A program made the translations under genes and the position numbers. This document shows positions 23,555 to 32,551 of a stretch of 64,000 bases of DNA, piece by piece. The stretch spans positions 1,776 through 65,775 of the forward strand of contig CAJTIM010000024.1 in the NCBI GenBank assembly GCA_910576325.1, in the 5' to 3' direction. The notes beneath the pieces were generated by a model. That model was not told the DNA's origin, made no database searches, and was given only the letters and a program-made list of their open reading frames with translations. Source of the DNA: Clostridia bacterium. GTDB lineage: Bacteria; Bacillota; Clostridia; Lachnospirales; Lachnospiraceae. Numbering within the stretch: position 1 is the first letter of the stretch; each line of letters starts with the position of its first letter.

Positions 23555-24589
23555 ATGAAATGGGTTAAGGAAAACAAAATACTCTGTAAAAAAATCGGAA
23601 TCATAGTCGGTGTGTATCTGGGAATGAAGTACCTGGTGCCCCTGGTGATTCCGTTTTTGCTTGCGGGGGTAATTGTCTGCTGGAGCTGGCCCCTTCTCGG
23701 ATGGATTAAGCGCCGGCTCCATATCCGTCCGCCCTATGTGATGGCGGTACTGCTGATTTTGACAGCCATACTTTTATCGGCGGGATGTTATACGGTCCTT
23801 CGGTGGCTGGGCAGTCTGGCTCTGCGGCTGGGATCGGCTTCCGGGGCATGGGGGCAGGCGGAGCGGATTCTGTATGACTGCTGCGACAGCGTAAGTGAGC
23901 TTTTCCATATGGAAGCCTCAGGCGTGCGTGTTTTTGTGGCGGAGCAGCTGAACATATTCCGCGACCAGGCCCGGCAGAATATCCTTCCGGGGGCCTTCGG
24001 CGGCTCCTGGCAGTTTCTGAAGGGAGCCGGTTCCTGGACGGCGGCGCTTCTGGTAACGGGAATCTCCGTGCTTTTTTTGTCAGCGGATTTTGAGGAAATA
24101 AAGGAGATGGGAAAGAAATATCCGCTTTATGAGAAGACGAAGGCATCTATCCGGGGGATACTGCATGCGGTGGGCGGTTATCTGAGGGCACAGTGTATCA
24201 TAATGGGAATCGTTATGCTGCTCTGTACTTTGGGCGTGTGGATTTCGGGAAGTGCGCATAGCCCCATACCGGTGGGAATCGGAATCGGATTTCTGGATGC
24301 GCTGCCCGTATTCGGAACAGGCTCTGTCTTTGTTCCATGGATTTTGGTGCTTGTGCTTCAAAAGAAGTTTACCTCCGCCGCCATATTGGCCGCAACCTAC
24401 GCAATCTGCATGCTGACCCGGGAGATTCTGGAGCCGAGACTGATCGGAAACCGTCTCGGGCTCCTTCCGATAGTCATCCTTATGAGCGTCTATGTGGGCG
24501 TAAAGCTCTATGGCTTCGGAGGAATTATCCTCGGCCCACTGTCGGTTCTGCTGATCAGGGAGCTTTGGGGACAGATAACCCCGGAATAA
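23555..24589 (+). CDS. AI-2E family membrane protein (YtvI-like)
   Basis: 344 residues with about seven to eight hydrophobic segments; the C-terminal half (GFLDALPVFGTGSVFVPWI, LEPRLIGNRLGLLPIVILM) is typical of the AI-2E/PerM family. Spore-formers carry a member, YtvI, induced in sporulation; which branch this belongs to is not certain. The original AI-2 exporter function applies to only some members; others are ion antiporters. Start 23555 follows AGGAGG at an 11-base distance. Confidence 0.82.
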   Translation: MKWVKENKILCKKIGIIVGVYLGMKYLVPLVIPFLLAGVIVCWSWPLLGWIKRRLHIRPPYVMAVLLILTAILLSAGCYTVLRWLGSLALRLGSASGAWGQAERILYDCCDSVSELFHMEASGVRVFVAEQLNIFRDQARQNILPGAFGGSWQFLKGAGSWTAALLVTGISVLFLSADFEEIKEMGKKYPLYEKTKASIRGILHAVGGYLRAQCIIMGIVMLLCTLGVWISGSAHSPIPVGIGIGFLDALPVFGTGSVFVPWILVLVLQKKFTSAAILAATYAICMLTREILEPRLIGNRLGLLPIVILMSVYVGVKLYGFGGIILGPLSVLLIRELWGQITPE

Positions 24590-24602
24590 GCCCTTGTTTT
24601 CC

Positions 24603-24632
24603 TTGACAAAGCATATTGCAGGGTAATAGAAT
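24603..24632 (+). promoter_or_regulatory. Promoter of proS
   Basis: Perfect TTGACA (24603-24608), 18-bp spacer, TAGAAT (24627-24632). The leader is about 45 bases, too short for a T-box riboswitch. Confidence 0.75.
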
Positions 24633-24683
24633 GATAACAGTCCGAGGTAAGTTTTTAAATCAGGGATTGAGAGGAGAAAAGTG

Positions 24684-26123
24684 ATGGCAAAGGATAAGAA
24701 GCTGGTAGAGGCGATTACATCCATGGACACGGATTTTGCCCAGTGGTACACGGATGTTGTAAAGAAAGCGGAGCTGATAGATTATACAAGCGTAAAAGGG
24801 TGCATGGTGATCAAGCCGGCAGGCTATGCAATCTGGGAGAATATCCAAAAGGAGCTGGACAGAAGATTCAAGGAGACGGGCGTGGAGAATGTGTATCTTC
24901 CCATGTTTATTCCCGAAAGCCTTCTTCAGAAGGAGAAGGATCATGTGGAGGGCTTTGCGCCGGAGGTTGCCTGGGTGACCCATGGAGGACTGGAGCCTCT
25001 GCAGGAGCGGATGTGCGTAAGGCCAACCTCCGAAACCCTGTTCTGTGATTTCTACGCCAAGGAGGTACAGTCCTACCGGGATCTTCCTAAGGTATACAAT
25101 CAGTGGTGCTCCGTGGTGCGCTGGGAGAAGACCACCCGTCCGTTCCTGCGTTCACGGGAATTTCTGTGGCAGGAGGGACATACGGCACACGCCACGGCGG
25201 AGGAAGCGGAGGAGCGTACCATCCAAATGCTGAATGTGTATGCGGATTTCTGCGAGGAGGTTTTGGCAATTCCGGTTATCAAGGGGCAGAAAACGGATAA
25301 AGAGAAATTCGCGGGAGCGGAGGCGACCTATACCATCGAATCCCTGATGCATGACGGCAAGGCGCTGCAGTCCGGCACCAGCCACAATTTTGGGGATGGC
25401 TTTGCAAAGGCTTTTGAGATTCAGTATACGGATCGGGATAATCAGCTTCAGTATGTGCATCAGACTTCCTGGGGCATGACCACCCGTATGATTGGCGCAA
25501 TTATTATGGTGCATGGAGATGACAGCGGACTGGTGCTTCCGCCCCGGATTGCTCCGGTACAGGTAATGGTGATTCCCATTGCCCAGCACAAGGAGGGTGT
25601 TCTTGACAAGGCATTTTCCATTCAGGAGGAGCTTCTAAAGGCCGGTTATCAGGTAAAGGTGGATAATTCCGACAAGAGCCCGGGATGGAAGTTTTCGGAG
25701 CAGGAGATGAAGGGAATTCCTGTGCGGATCGAGATTGGACCCAGGGATATTGAGGAAAATCAGGCCGTGATTGTGCGGCGCGACAACCGTGAGAAAACCA
25801 TTGTATCTCTGGATGAAATTTCCGAAAAGCTTGCGGAGATTCTGGATACCATGCAGAAGGAGATGCTTGAGAGAGCAAGAACCCATCGGGATGCCCACAC
25901 CTATGATGTGACCGACTACGAGGAATTTGTAAAGACGCTGGAGGAAAAGCCCGGCTTTGTAAGGGCTATGTGGTGCGGGGACCAGGCGTGCGAGGACAGG
26001 ATCAAGGAAGAAACTACGGCAACCTCCCGTTGTATGCCGTTTGATCAGGAAAAGCTTTCCGATACCTGCATCTGCTGCGGGAAGCCGGCAAAGGCTATGG
26101 TATACTGGGGAAAAGCATATTAA
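24684..26123 (+). CDS. proS: Prolyl-tRNA synthetase, archaeal/eukaryote-like type
   Basis: 479 residues. Charges tRNA-Pro. Class II motif 2 region ([11 protein letters not shown] and [23 protein letters not shown]) and an anticodon-binding domain ([12 protein letters not shown]) are clear. It lacks the bacterial editing insertion and ends in a C-terminal zinc-like domain with [10 protein letters not shown] and [18 protein letters not shown], the hallmark of the short ProS form. ATG 24684 follows GAGGAG; a GTG one codon earlier is possible. Confidence 0.96.
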   Translation: MAKDKKLVEAITSMDTDFAQWYTDVVKKAELIDYTSVKGCMVIKPAGYAIWENIQKELDRRFKETGVENVYLPMFIPESLLQKEKDHVEGFAPEVAWVTHGGLEPLQERMCVRPTSETLFCDFYAKEVQSYRDLPKVYNQWCSVVRWEKTTRPFLRSREFLWQEGHTAHATAEEAEERTIQMLNVYADFCEEVLAIPVIKGQKTDKEKFAGAEATYTIESLMHDGKALQSGTSHNFGDGFAKAFEIQYTDRDNQLQYVHQTSWGMTTRMIGAIIMVHGDDSGLVLPPRIAPVQVMVIPIAQHKEGVLDKAFSIQEELLKAGYQVKVDNSDKSPGWKFSEQEMKGIPVRIEIGPRDIEENQAVIVRRDNREKTIVSLDEISEKLAEILDTMQKEMLERARTHRDAHTYDVTDYEEFVKTLEEKPGFVRAMWCGDQACEDRIKEETTATSRCMPFDQEKLSDTCICCGKPAKAMVYWGKAY

Positions 26124-26139
26124 TGCAAAGGCACGGGCC

Positions 26140-27495
26140 ATGCGGAAACAGGCGGATAGAAACCGGATGACTATAAAGATACCGGAAAAAGCAAATCGGA
26201 TTATCACCCGCCTTATGGAAGCGGGATTTGAAGCTTATGCAGTGGGAGGCTGTGTTCGCGATGCCCTCCTGGGGCGTGAGGCGGCGGATTGGGATATTAC
26301 CACCAATGCCAGGCCGGAACAGGTTAAGGCTCTGTTTTCCAGAACCATTGACACGGGGATTTTGCATGGAACCGTGACGGTGATGTGCGGGAGAGAGGGC
26401 TTTGAGGTTACGACCTACCGTATCGACGGGGAGTATCAGGACGGCAGGCACCCGTCAGAGGTCATCTTTACGCCCAGCCTTTTGGAGGATTTAAAAAGAA
26501 GAGATTTTACCATCAATGCTATGGCATATAATGATACGGAGGGGCTTATTGATGCCTTTGACGGGATGGGAGATCTGGAAAAGGGGCGTATCCGCTGTGT
26601 GGGGGATCCCCGAGAGCGTTTTACGGAGGACGGTCTGCGCATCATGAGAGCGGTACGGTTCTCCGCGCAGCTCAATTTTAAAATTGAAGAAGAGACCAGG
26701 GAGGCTGTGAAGGAATTTGCCCCCGGACTTTCCCGGATTAGTGCCGAGCGGATACAAACAGAGCTTGTCAAGCTTCTGCTCTCCGAACATCCGGAAGTGT
26801 TTCGTGTCCTCTATGATATGGGGATTACGGCCGTTATACTTCCGGAATTCGATGCCTGCATGGAAACGCCGCAGAATCACCCGCACCATTTCCGCTGCGT
26901 CGGAGAGCATCTTCTTTTGGCCGTGCAGGCCGCAGAGGCGGATAAGGTGCTGCGCCTGGCGGCATTGCTCCATGATATCGGAAAGCCTGCGGCACATGTA
27001 AGAGATGAACAGGGAATAGATCATTTTCAGGGCCATGGAGAAATAGGGGCGGATCTTGCGGAGCGTATTCTGCGCCGTTTGAAATTTGACAACAATACAA
27101 TCTGCCATGTGAAGCATCTGGTGCGGGTGCATGATTATCTGCAGATTTCCCTTACGCCCAGGGGTGTCCGCCGGGCGGTTTTCCGCATTGGCAGAGAGTA
27201 CTTTCCCGACTATCTGAAGCTGCGCCGGGCGGATATTCTGGCGCAAAACCCGGCTATGCGGCAGGAAAAACTGGAAGCGCTGGAGGAGCTGGAACAATTA
27301 TATACGCGTGTTTTGGAAGAACAGTCCTGTCTTTCCTTAAAGGAACTGGCGGTTACGGGAAGAGATTTGATACGGGCAGGTATGAGCCCCGGACCGGAGC
27401 TTGGAGACACGTTAAATAAACTGCTGGAGCTTGTGATTGAGCATCCGGAGTGCAATACAAAAGAATATCTGTTATCGCGCCTTGAGGGCCTTTAG
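26140..27495 (+). CDS. cca: CCA-adding tRNA nucleotidyltransferase with HD domain
   Basis: About 451 residues. Adds CCA to tRNA 3' ends, needed here because none of the window's tRNA genes encodes CCA. Head domain GGCVRDALLGREAADWDITTN holds the metal-binding D-x-D (DWD). RRDFTINAMAYN and DPRERFTEDGLRIMRAVRFSAQLNF follow. A central HD phosphohydrolase-like motif (LAALLHDIGKPA) is present. Start 26140 is the first in-frame ATG after proS; 26167 is an alternative beginning MTIKIPEKA. Confidence 0.93.
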   Translation: MRKQADRNRMTIKIPEKANRIITRLMEAGFEAYAVGGCVRDALLGREAADWDITTNARPEQVKALFSRTIDTGILHGTVTVMCGREGFEVTTYRIDGEYQDGRHPSEVIFTPSLLEDLKRRDFTINAMAYNDTEGLIDAFDGMGDLEKGRIRCVGDPRERFTEDGLRIMRAVRFSAQLNFKIEEETREAVKEFAPGLSRISAERIQTELVKLLLSEHPEVFRVLYDMGITAVILPEFDACMETPQNHPHHFRCVGEHLLLAVQAAEADKVLRLAALLHDIGKPAAHVRDEQGIDHFQGHGEIGADLAERILRRLKFDNNTICHVKHLVRVHDYLQISLTPRGVRRAVFRIGREYFPDYLKLRRADILAQNPAMRQEKLEALEELEQLYTRVLEEQSCLSLKELAVTGRDLIRAGMSPGPELGDTLNKLLELVIEHPECNTKEYLLSRLEGL

Positions 27496-27540
27496 GGCGG
27501 GCAGGAAAATTCATGCCTGCTTTCGGCTGCCCGGGTGCAT

Positions 27541-27587
27541 AAATCCCCCCGTTCCTTCATAGATATGAAAGGAACGGGGGGATTTTT
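27541..27587 (+). terminator. Terminator hairpin that buries the CotS-like ribosome binding site
   Basis: AAATCCCCCCGTTCC (27541-27555) pairs perfectly with GGAACGGGGGGATTT (27571-27585), extended by TTCAT/ATGAA with one bulge. TTTTT follows and runs straight into the GTG start at 27588. The only Shine-Dalgarno-like sequence (GGGGGGA) lies in the right arm. Transcripts reading through from cca would be terminated or would have the site locked. Confidence 0.8.
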
Positions 27588-28580
27588 GTGAACGAAAAGG
27601 CGCTGCAAATTTTAGAGCAGTATGAAATGAAATTACTTCGGAGCTTTGGCGGACGCGGGGCAATAATGCTGGAGACAGAGCAGGGATTAAAAATATTAAA
27701 AGAATTTGCAGGGTCTAAGACAAAACTTCCCTATGAGCAGATGCTGTTAGCCGTGCTTGAAAGGGAGGGCGTCTGTCAGACGGACCGGGCAATTGCGAAC
27801 CGGGAGGGGGAACTGATATCCGCAGGGGAATATGATACCAGCTGGATTGTCAAGAACTGGCCCTCCGGCAGGGAATGTGATACGCGGAATGAAGAGGAGC
27901 TTCTGAAGAGTATGCGGCTGCTGGCGCGGATTCACCGGACGGCCAGGGGCATATGGAACACGGAGGAGGAGACGGCGAAACGCCTGCTGGGAAATGACAG
28001 GCGTACGGAAATGGATAAGCATAACCGGGAGCTGAAACGTGTTTGGAATTTTATACGCGGCAAGCGGAAAAAAGGAAGCTTTGAGCTGTTGTTTCAGAAG
28101 TATGCGGAGGAGATTCTGGAGCAGGGGCGGCATGCCTTAAGACGGCTTGAGAAATCAGGATATGAAGGCCTTTGGTGCAGGGCTGCGGCGGAAGGGCATA
28201 TTTGCCATGGCGAGTACATACATCACAATATTTTTGTCAGCCGGCAGGAGATGGCGGCAGTGAATTTCGGACGGTGCGAGATAAATGTGCAGATGAATGA
28301 TCTTTGTCTCTTTCTGCGAAAGATTATGGAGAAGCAGAGCTGGAACGAAGAGCTGGCGCGGCGTATGCTGGAGGCATATGAAGGGGAAAGGCCGCTTTCC
28401 GGAGAGGAGCGGCTGTATCTGGCGGACTGCCTGTTATATCCGGAGAAGGTTTGGAAGCTGGCGCACCATTATTACAATGCGAATAAGGCCTGGATTCCGG
28501 AGAAGAGTACGGAGAAGCTGGAGATTTTTCTGGCTCAGGAGAGCGAGCGTAAAAGGATGATTTTGGGGGTGCTGGGATAA
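27588..28580 (+). CDS. CotS-like spore coat kinase-fold protein
   Basis: 330 residues with the aminoglycoside-phosphotransferase-like fold of the CotS/YutH/YsxE spore-coat group. It has the family-typical N-terminus (ALQILEQYEMKLLRSFGGRGAIMLET, EQGLKILKEF) and a Brenner-like motif CHGEYIHHNIF near residue 207. The usual DFG-type aspartate appears replaced (AAVNFGRCEIN), so kinase activity is doubtful. The start is GTG 27588 directly after the terminator T run. Probably forespore or mother-cell expressed; no promoter is clearly recognised. Confidence 0.78.
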   Translation: MNEKALQILEQYEMKLLRSFGGRGAIMLETEQGLKILKEFAGSKTKLPYEQMLLAVLEREGVCQTDRAIANREGELISAGEYDTSWIVKNWPSGRECDTRNEEELLKSMRLLARIHRTARGIWNTEEETAKRLLGNDRRTEMDKHNRELKRVWNFIRGKRKKGSFELLFQKYAEEILEQGRHALRRLEKSGYEGLWCRAAAEGHICHGEYIHHNIFVSRQEMAAVNFGRCEINVQMNDLCLFLRKIMEKQSWNEELARRMLEAYEGERPLSGEERLYLADCLLYPEKVWKLAHHYYNANKAWIPEKSTEKLEIFLAQESERKRMILGVLG

Positions 28581-28589
28581 GAGGGACGG

Positions 28590-28631
28590 TTCGGCCGCAG
28601 AATAAGCCGGGAGGCTTATTCTGCGGCCGAA
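28590..28631. terminator. Long perfect hairpin after the CotS-like gene
   Basis: A 19-bp perfect stem (28590-28608 with 28613-28631, core GGCCGCAGAATAAG) and a 4-base loop GGGA. No T run follows, so it may be a non-canonical terminator or a REP-like palindrome. Confidence 0.55.
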
Positions 28632-28669
28632 TCCGGTTGTGGCGGAGGGGGATTTTGTGGGAACTTCGG

Positions 28670-28698
28670 TTGACTTTTGGGGATAAATTTATTAGAAT
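28670..28698 (+). promoter_or_regulatory. Promoter of the phosphohexomutase gene
   Basis: TTGACT (28670-28675), 17-bp spacer, TAGAAT (28693-28698). Confidence 0.7.
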
Positions 28699-28750
28699 TA
28701 GATGTAAATGAAGGAAGATTCTTCATAATTCAGGAATGGGGTGTGTGATT

Positions 28751-30433
28751 ATGTTTTTAGAAGAGTACAAGCGTTGGCTGGAAACGGATCTGGAGGATTC
28801 TGCTTTGACGGAGGAGCTGCAATCCATTAAAGGGAATGAGGAGGAGATCAAGGATCGCTTTGCGGTTGCTTTGAAGTTTGGTACGGCCGGGCTTCGGGGC
28901 GTTTTGGGCGCCGGATCGAATCGGATGAACATTTATGTTGTGCGGCAGGCTACGCAGGGGCTTGCGAACTGGGTAAAGACACAGGGCGGAAAGCAGCTGG
29001 TAGCTATCAGCTATGACAGCCGGATTAACAGTGACGTATTTGCCAGGACGGCGGCTTGCGTGCTGGCGGCCAATGGGATTAAGGTGCGTATCTATGATGC
29101 GCTGATGCCTGTTCCGGCATTGAGCTTTGCCACACGCTATTATGAGGCGAATGCGGGTATTATGGTTACGGCTTCCCATAATCCGGCGAAGTATAATGGC
29201 TATAAGGCTTACGGGCCGGACGGATGCCAGATGACAGATGAGGCGGCGGATATTGTTTACGCTGAGATTCAAAAGACGGATATTCTGACCGGAGCGAAGA
29301 TGATGGATTTTGATGAGGGTATGAAGGCAGGGCTTATCGCTTATGTGGGTGATGACTGCAAGGAGGCTCTCTATGATGCAATTAAGGCGCGCAGCGTGCG
29401 GCCGGGTATCTGTGAGACGGCAGGACTTAAGCTGGTTTACTCTCCGCTGAACGGCTCGGGGCTTGTTCCGGTTATGCGGATTCTTAAAGATATTGGAATT
29501 ACGGATATTACGATTGTTCCGGAGCAGCAGTATCCGGACGGCAGCTTCCCAACCTGTCCCTATCCCAATCCGGAGATTTTTGAAGCTCTGCGGCTGGGGC
29601 TTGAGCTGGCTGAGAAGTCCGGCGCCGATTTGATGCTGGCTACGGACCCGGATGCGGACCGGGTGGGCATTGCCATGAAGTGTCCGGACGGAAGCTATGA
29701 GCTGGTATCGGGCAATGAGGTCGGCGTTTTGCTGCTGGATTATATCTGTGCGGGCCGCATGGAAAAGGGTACGATGCCTGAAAAGGCGGTTGCGGTGAAG
29801 TCGATTGTTTCCACACCGCTTGCGGACGCAGTTGCGGCGAATTACGGCGTGGAGCTTCGGAGCGTGCTGACAGGCTTCAAGTGGATTGGAGATCAGATTG
29901 CACAACTTGAGGCGGCAGGAGAGGTGGAGCGCTTTATCTTTGGCTTTGAGGAGAGCTACGGTTATCTGGCCGGCCCCTATGTGCGGGATAAGGACGCAAT
30001 TATCGGTTCCATGCTGATCTGTGAGATGGCCGCATATTATAGAAGCATCGGTTCTTCCCTCAAGCAGAGAATGGAAGAGATTTATGATAAATACGGCCGT
30101 TATCTGAATAAGGTTGACAGCTTTGAGTTTCCGGGTCTGTCCGGCATGGATAAGATGGCGGGAATTATGGATGAGTTGCGCAAGAATCCGCCTAAAGAGA
30201 TCGGCGGATATCCGGTTGTGAAGGTTACGGACTTTAAGGAGCCGGAAAAGACGGGACTTCCGGCAGCGAATGTGCTTATTTACAAGCTGGAGGGCGGTGC
30301 TGAGGTCATTGTACGTCCTTCCGGTACGGAGCCGAAGATTAAGACCTACTTTACGACTTTAGGAAAGGATTTATCCGAAGCCCAGGCGCAGAAGGATAAG
30401 CTGGCGGAAGCTTTAAAGCCCATCTTTTCATAG
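28751..30433 (+). CDS. Phosphoglucomutase/phosphomannomutase family
   Basis: 560 residues, alpha-D-phosphohexomutase superfamily, the long PgcA-like form. It moves phosphate between C1 and C6 of glucose (or mannose). Catalytic serine loop TASHNPAKYNGYKAYG near residue 143, metal loop DPDADRVGIAM near 297, sugar loop GFEESYGYL near 398 and phosphate loop RPSGTEPKIK near 521 are all intact. GGGGTG lies before ATG 28751; an upstream in-frame ATG at 28736 is possible. It can supply glucose 1-phosphate interconversion for the GH112 and GH13 pathways in the window. Confidence 0.93.
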   Translation: MFLEEYKRWLETDLEDSALTEELQSIKGNEEEIKDRFAVALKFGTAGLRGVLGAGSNRMNIYVVRQATQGLANWVKTQGGKQLVAISYDSRINSDVFARTAACVLAANGIKVRIYDALMPVPALSFATRYYEANAGIMVTASHNPAKYNGYKAYGPDGCQMTDEAADIVYAEIQKTDILTGAKMMDFDEGMKAGLIAYVGDDCKEALYDAIKARSVRPGICETAGLKLVYSPLNGSGLVPVMRILKDIGITDITIVPEQQYPDGSFPTCPYPNPEIFEALRLGLELAEKSGADLMLATDPDADRVGIAMKCPDGSYELVSGNEVGVLLLDYICAGRMEKGTMPEKAVAVKSIVSTPLADAVAANYGVELRSVLTGFKWIGDQIAQLEAAGEVERFIFGFEESYGYLAGPYVRDKDAIIGSMLICEMAAYYRSIGSSLKQRMEEIYDKYGRYLNKVDSFEFPGLSGMDKMAGIMDELRKNPPKEIGGYPVVKVTDFKEPEKTGLPAANVLIYKLEGGAEVIVRPSGTEPKIKTYFTTLGKDLSEAQAQKDKLAEALKPIFS

Positions 30434-30449
30434 GGGGAAGTGTGCGGAT

Positions 30450-30860
30450 ATGGAAAAGAGATATACCTATGAGGAGCTTCTTGAGATTGTGGCGGAGCTT
30501 CGGAGCGACCATGGCTGTCCGTGGGACAGGGAACAGACACATGAAAGCCTGATTAAGTGTCTCAAGGAGGAGTGCCAGGAAGCGGTTGAGGCCATTGAAA
30601 ATAAGGATGACGAGAACCTCTGTGAGGAGCTGGGGGACGTGATGCTTCAGGTATTGATGCACAGTCAGATTGCGGCGGAGGAAGGACGGTTTGCCATTGA
30701 GGATGTGGTGAATATGCTGGCACAGAAGCTGGTGCGCCGTCATCCCCATGTGTTCGGGGACCAAAAAGCATTGACCGCCGAGGAAGGACTGGCCAGCTGG
30801 AATGCCATAAAAGCGCAGGAGAAGGCACATAAACACAATAAAATGCCGGAAAATCCTTGA
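30450..30860 (+). CDS. mazG: MazG nucleotide pyrophosphohydrolase
   Basis: 136 residues. Hydrolyses (d)NTPs to monophosphates. The GCPWDREQTHESL motif and EECQEAVEAIE with downstream ENLCEELGDVMLQ give the EExxE...ExxD metal site. It is a single-domain form; B. subtilis YabN has an extra methylase-like domain. It lies upstream of hup and rqcP in the same order as mazG(yabN) in Bacillus. Its stop codon overlaps the hup promoter. Confidence 0.92.
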   Translation: MEKRYTYEELLEIVAELRSDHGCPWDREQTHESLIKCLKEECQEAVEAIENKDDENLCEELGDVMLQVLMHSQIAAEEGRFAIEDVVNMLAQKLVRRHPHVFGDQKALTAEEGLASWNAIKAQEKAHKHNKMPENP

Positions 30861-30885
30861 CAAACAGACAAGAAGCGAGTATAAA
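30857..30885 (+). promoter_or_regulatory. Promoter of hup
   Basis: Perfect TTGACA (30857-30862) overlapping the mazG stop, 17-bp spacer, TATAAA (30880-30885). The leader is about 75 bases and ends with AGGAGG. Confidence 0.8.
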
Positions 30886-30964
30886 TAGGAAAGAAGATAT
30901 GGAACACACACACAGACATATCCTTCAATATAACTTGTTTTAATTTTTTTAGGAGGAGATACCG

Positions 30965-31237
30965 ATGAACAGAGTGGAGTTAGTAGCTGCGATTGCAGAG
31001 CAAACAGAATTATCTAAGAAGGACGCAGAGAAGGCTTTAAAGGCATTCACTGATGTGGTTACCGAGGAGCTGAAGAAGGGCGGAAAGATTCAGCTGGTAG
31101 GCTTTGGAACCTTTGAGGTTTCCGAGAGAGCGGCAAGAGAGGGAAGAAATCCCCAGACCGGAAAGACTATGACCATTGCTGCTTCCAAGGCACCGAAGTT
31201 CAAAGCAGGAAAAGCATTAAAGGATGCTCTGAACTAA
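30965..31237 (+). CDS. hup: HU family DNA-binding protein
   Basis: 90 residues, the exact length of bacterial HU. Nucleoid protein that bends DNA as a dimer. Features: N-terminal helices ([20 protein letters not shown]), the [20 protein letters not shown] signature near residue 47 and a Lys-rich C-terminal helix ([15 protein letters not shown]). AGGAGG precedes the ATG. Confidence 0.97.
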   Translation: MNRVELVAAIAEQTELSKKDAEKALKAFTDVVTEELKKGGKIQLVGFGTFEVSERAAREGRNPQTGKTMTIAASKAPKFKAGKALKDALN

Positions 31238-31240
31238 TAT

Positions 31241-31480
31241 ATGCGCTTAGATAAATATTTAAAGATTTCCCGTCTCATAAAGCGGCGGACTGTGGCAAAT
31301 GAAGCCTGCGATGCGGGACGAGTTCTGGTCAACGGTAAGACTGCCAAAGCATCTGTGAATGTGAAGGCAGGAGATGTCATAGAGATACAGTTTGGTACAA
31401 AGTCTGTAAAGGTAGAAGTTCTGGATGTTCAGGAAACCGTAAAAAAGGACGAAGCAAAAGAATTGTACAAATATCTTTAA
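31241..31480 (+). CDS. rqcP: RqcP (YabO), S4-domain ribosome quality-control factor
   Basis: 79 residues, an S4 RNA-binding domain (MRLDKYLKISRLIKRRTVANE ... ) as in RqcP/Hsp15. In Bacillus it helps RqcH add alanine tails to stalled nascent chains on 50S subunits. The start is 4 bases after hup, so the two are co-transcribed. The order hup, yabO, yabP, yabQ, divIC matches Firmicutes. Confidence 0.93.
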   Translation: MRLDKYLKISRLIKRRTVANEACDAGRVLVNGKTAKASVNVKAGDVIEIQFGTKSVKVEVLDVQETVKKDEAKELYKYL

Positions 31481-31500
31481 ATCAAGAATAAAAGACCGTG

Positions 31501-31548
31501 CCTCCTAATATATTTAACAATAGGTTGAATATGTTAGGAGGTCTTTTT
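31501..31548 (+). terminator. Terminator hairpin that buries the yabP ribosome binding site
   Basis: An 18-bp stem with two G-T pairs (31501-31518 with 31524-31541) around loop AATAG, followed by TCTTTTT that abuts the GTG start at 31549. The AGGAGG of yabP is the last part of the right arm. Same design as 27541-27587. Confidence 0.8.
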
Positions 31549-31833
31549 GTGGAAGAAAAGCAATACGCAAAATCCCACAGGCTCTTATTGAATAATAGAC
31601 GGACAGGTACTGTCAGTGGTGTGACCGATGTGATTTCCTTTGATATTGCGGAAATTTTATTGGAGACGGAGCAGGGAATGCTGACGATCAAAGGGGCGGA
31701 TCTGCATGTAAACCGTCTGACTCTGGAAAAGGGAGAGGTGGACATTGAGGGGCGCATTGACAGCATGGCTTACTCGGAAGTGACGGATTTCCAGAAGACG
31801 GGAGCGTCTCTTCTGGGACGTCTGTTTAAGTAG
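31549..31833 (+). CDS. yabP: Sporulation protein YabP
   Basis: 94 residues from GTG 31549. Members of the YabP/YqfC family are needed for sporulation in the mother cell. The conserved features HRLLLNNRRTGTVSGVTDVISFDIAEILLET and LTIKGADLHVNRLTLEKGEVDIEG fit. Its ribosome binding site is within a terminator hairpin, so translation probably needs a transcript that starts inside or after the left arm, or a helper opening the stem. Confidence 0.9.
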   Translation: MEEKQYAKSHRLLLNNRRTGTVSGVTDVISFDIAEILLETEQGMLTIKGADLHVNRLTLEKGEVDIEGRIDSMAYSEVTDFQKTGASLLGRLFK

Positions 31834-31838
31834 CGCTT

Positions 31839-32174
31839 ATGAGTGAAGGGATTTTATTTGAACTGCAGTTTTTCTCCCGGGCATTTATACTGGGAGTGCT
31901 TATGATGATTGCCTATGACGGAGTGCGGATTTTTCGAAGAATCATACCGCACGGGGTTGCGGCGGTGGCTTTGGAGGACCTTTTGTACTGGCTGGTTTGC
32001 GGCGTATGTATTTTCCGCATGCTGTATCTGGAAAACAGCGGGGCCATCCGGGGCTTTGCCATAGCTGCCGTAGTGCTTGGAATGATCCTGTATCTGCAGA
32101 TTTCCAAATTTATAAAAAAAACAGGAAAAAAATTGCATAATTACATAAAAAGGGTTATAATAAATTCCAAATAG
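31839..32174 (+). CDS. yabQ: Spore cortex biosynthesis protein YabQ
   Basis: 111 residues with three to four hydrophobic segments and the family motif MIAYDGVRIFRRI near residue 22. YabQ is an integral membrane protein of the outer forespore membrane required for cortex formation in Bacillus. It begins 5 bases after yabP. Confidence 0.9.
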   Translation: MSEGILFELQFFSRAFILGVLMMIAYDGVRIFRRIIPHGVAAVALEDLLYWLVCGVCIFRMLYLENSGAIRGFAIAAVVLGMILYLQISKFIKKTGKKLHNYIKRVIINSK

Positions 32175-32219
32175 TTATAAAAACAGGGGATTACGGAATT
32201 GGAATAAGGAGGAGGAACT

Positions 32220-32522
32220 ATGTCAAAGACAAGGCGAGCCTTGCGGCGAAGCAAGCGTTTCGGAGTACATGTCATTGCGTTTGCTGTTTTCTGCCTGCTG
32301 ATTGTTGCCTCCTTTGGCAGGCTTCGGCTTCGGCAGAAGAATATGGCTTATCAGCAGCGCGAGGAAGAGCTGATGGCCCTGATTGAACAGGAAGAGGAGC
32401 GCGAGAAGGAGATCGAAGAACTGAGAAAATATGTCCAGACAAAGAAGTATGCGGAGGAGGTTGCCAAGGAGCGGCTCGGTCTGGTTTATGAGGATGAGAT
32501 TTTATTTAAAGCTACGGAGTAA
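32220..32522 (+). CDS. divIC: Septum formation initiator DivIC/FtsB family
   Basis: 100 residues. Basic N-terminus, one membrane segment (about 18-34, VHVIAFAVFCLLIVASF) and a periplasm-side coiled coil (REEELMALIEQEEEREKEIEEL), ending in a KERLGLVYEDEILF motif common to FtsB/DivIC. Part of the divisome. GGAGGAGG precedes the ATG, and a terminator follows. Confidence 0.92.
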   Translation: MSKTRRALRRSKRFGVHVIAFAVFCLLIVASFGRLRLRQKNMAYQQREEELMALIEQEEEREKEIEELRKYVQTKKYAEEVAKERLGLVYEDEILFKATE

Positions 32523-32551
32523 AACGGCTGTCATGGGACGGCCGTTTTTTT
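32521..32551 (+). terminator. Terminator after divIC
   Basis: AAAACGGC and GCCGTTTT form the stem, followed by a T run. It overlaps the 3' end region of the convergent AraC gene. Confidence 0.8.

Noticed and set aside
24590-24683. T-box leader for proS
   Set aside because: The leader is only about 45 bases and lacks a T-box sequence.
28757-29905. 382-codon minus-strand frame
   Set aside because: Antisense shadow of the phosphohexomutase gene; long antisense frames are common in this codon usage.
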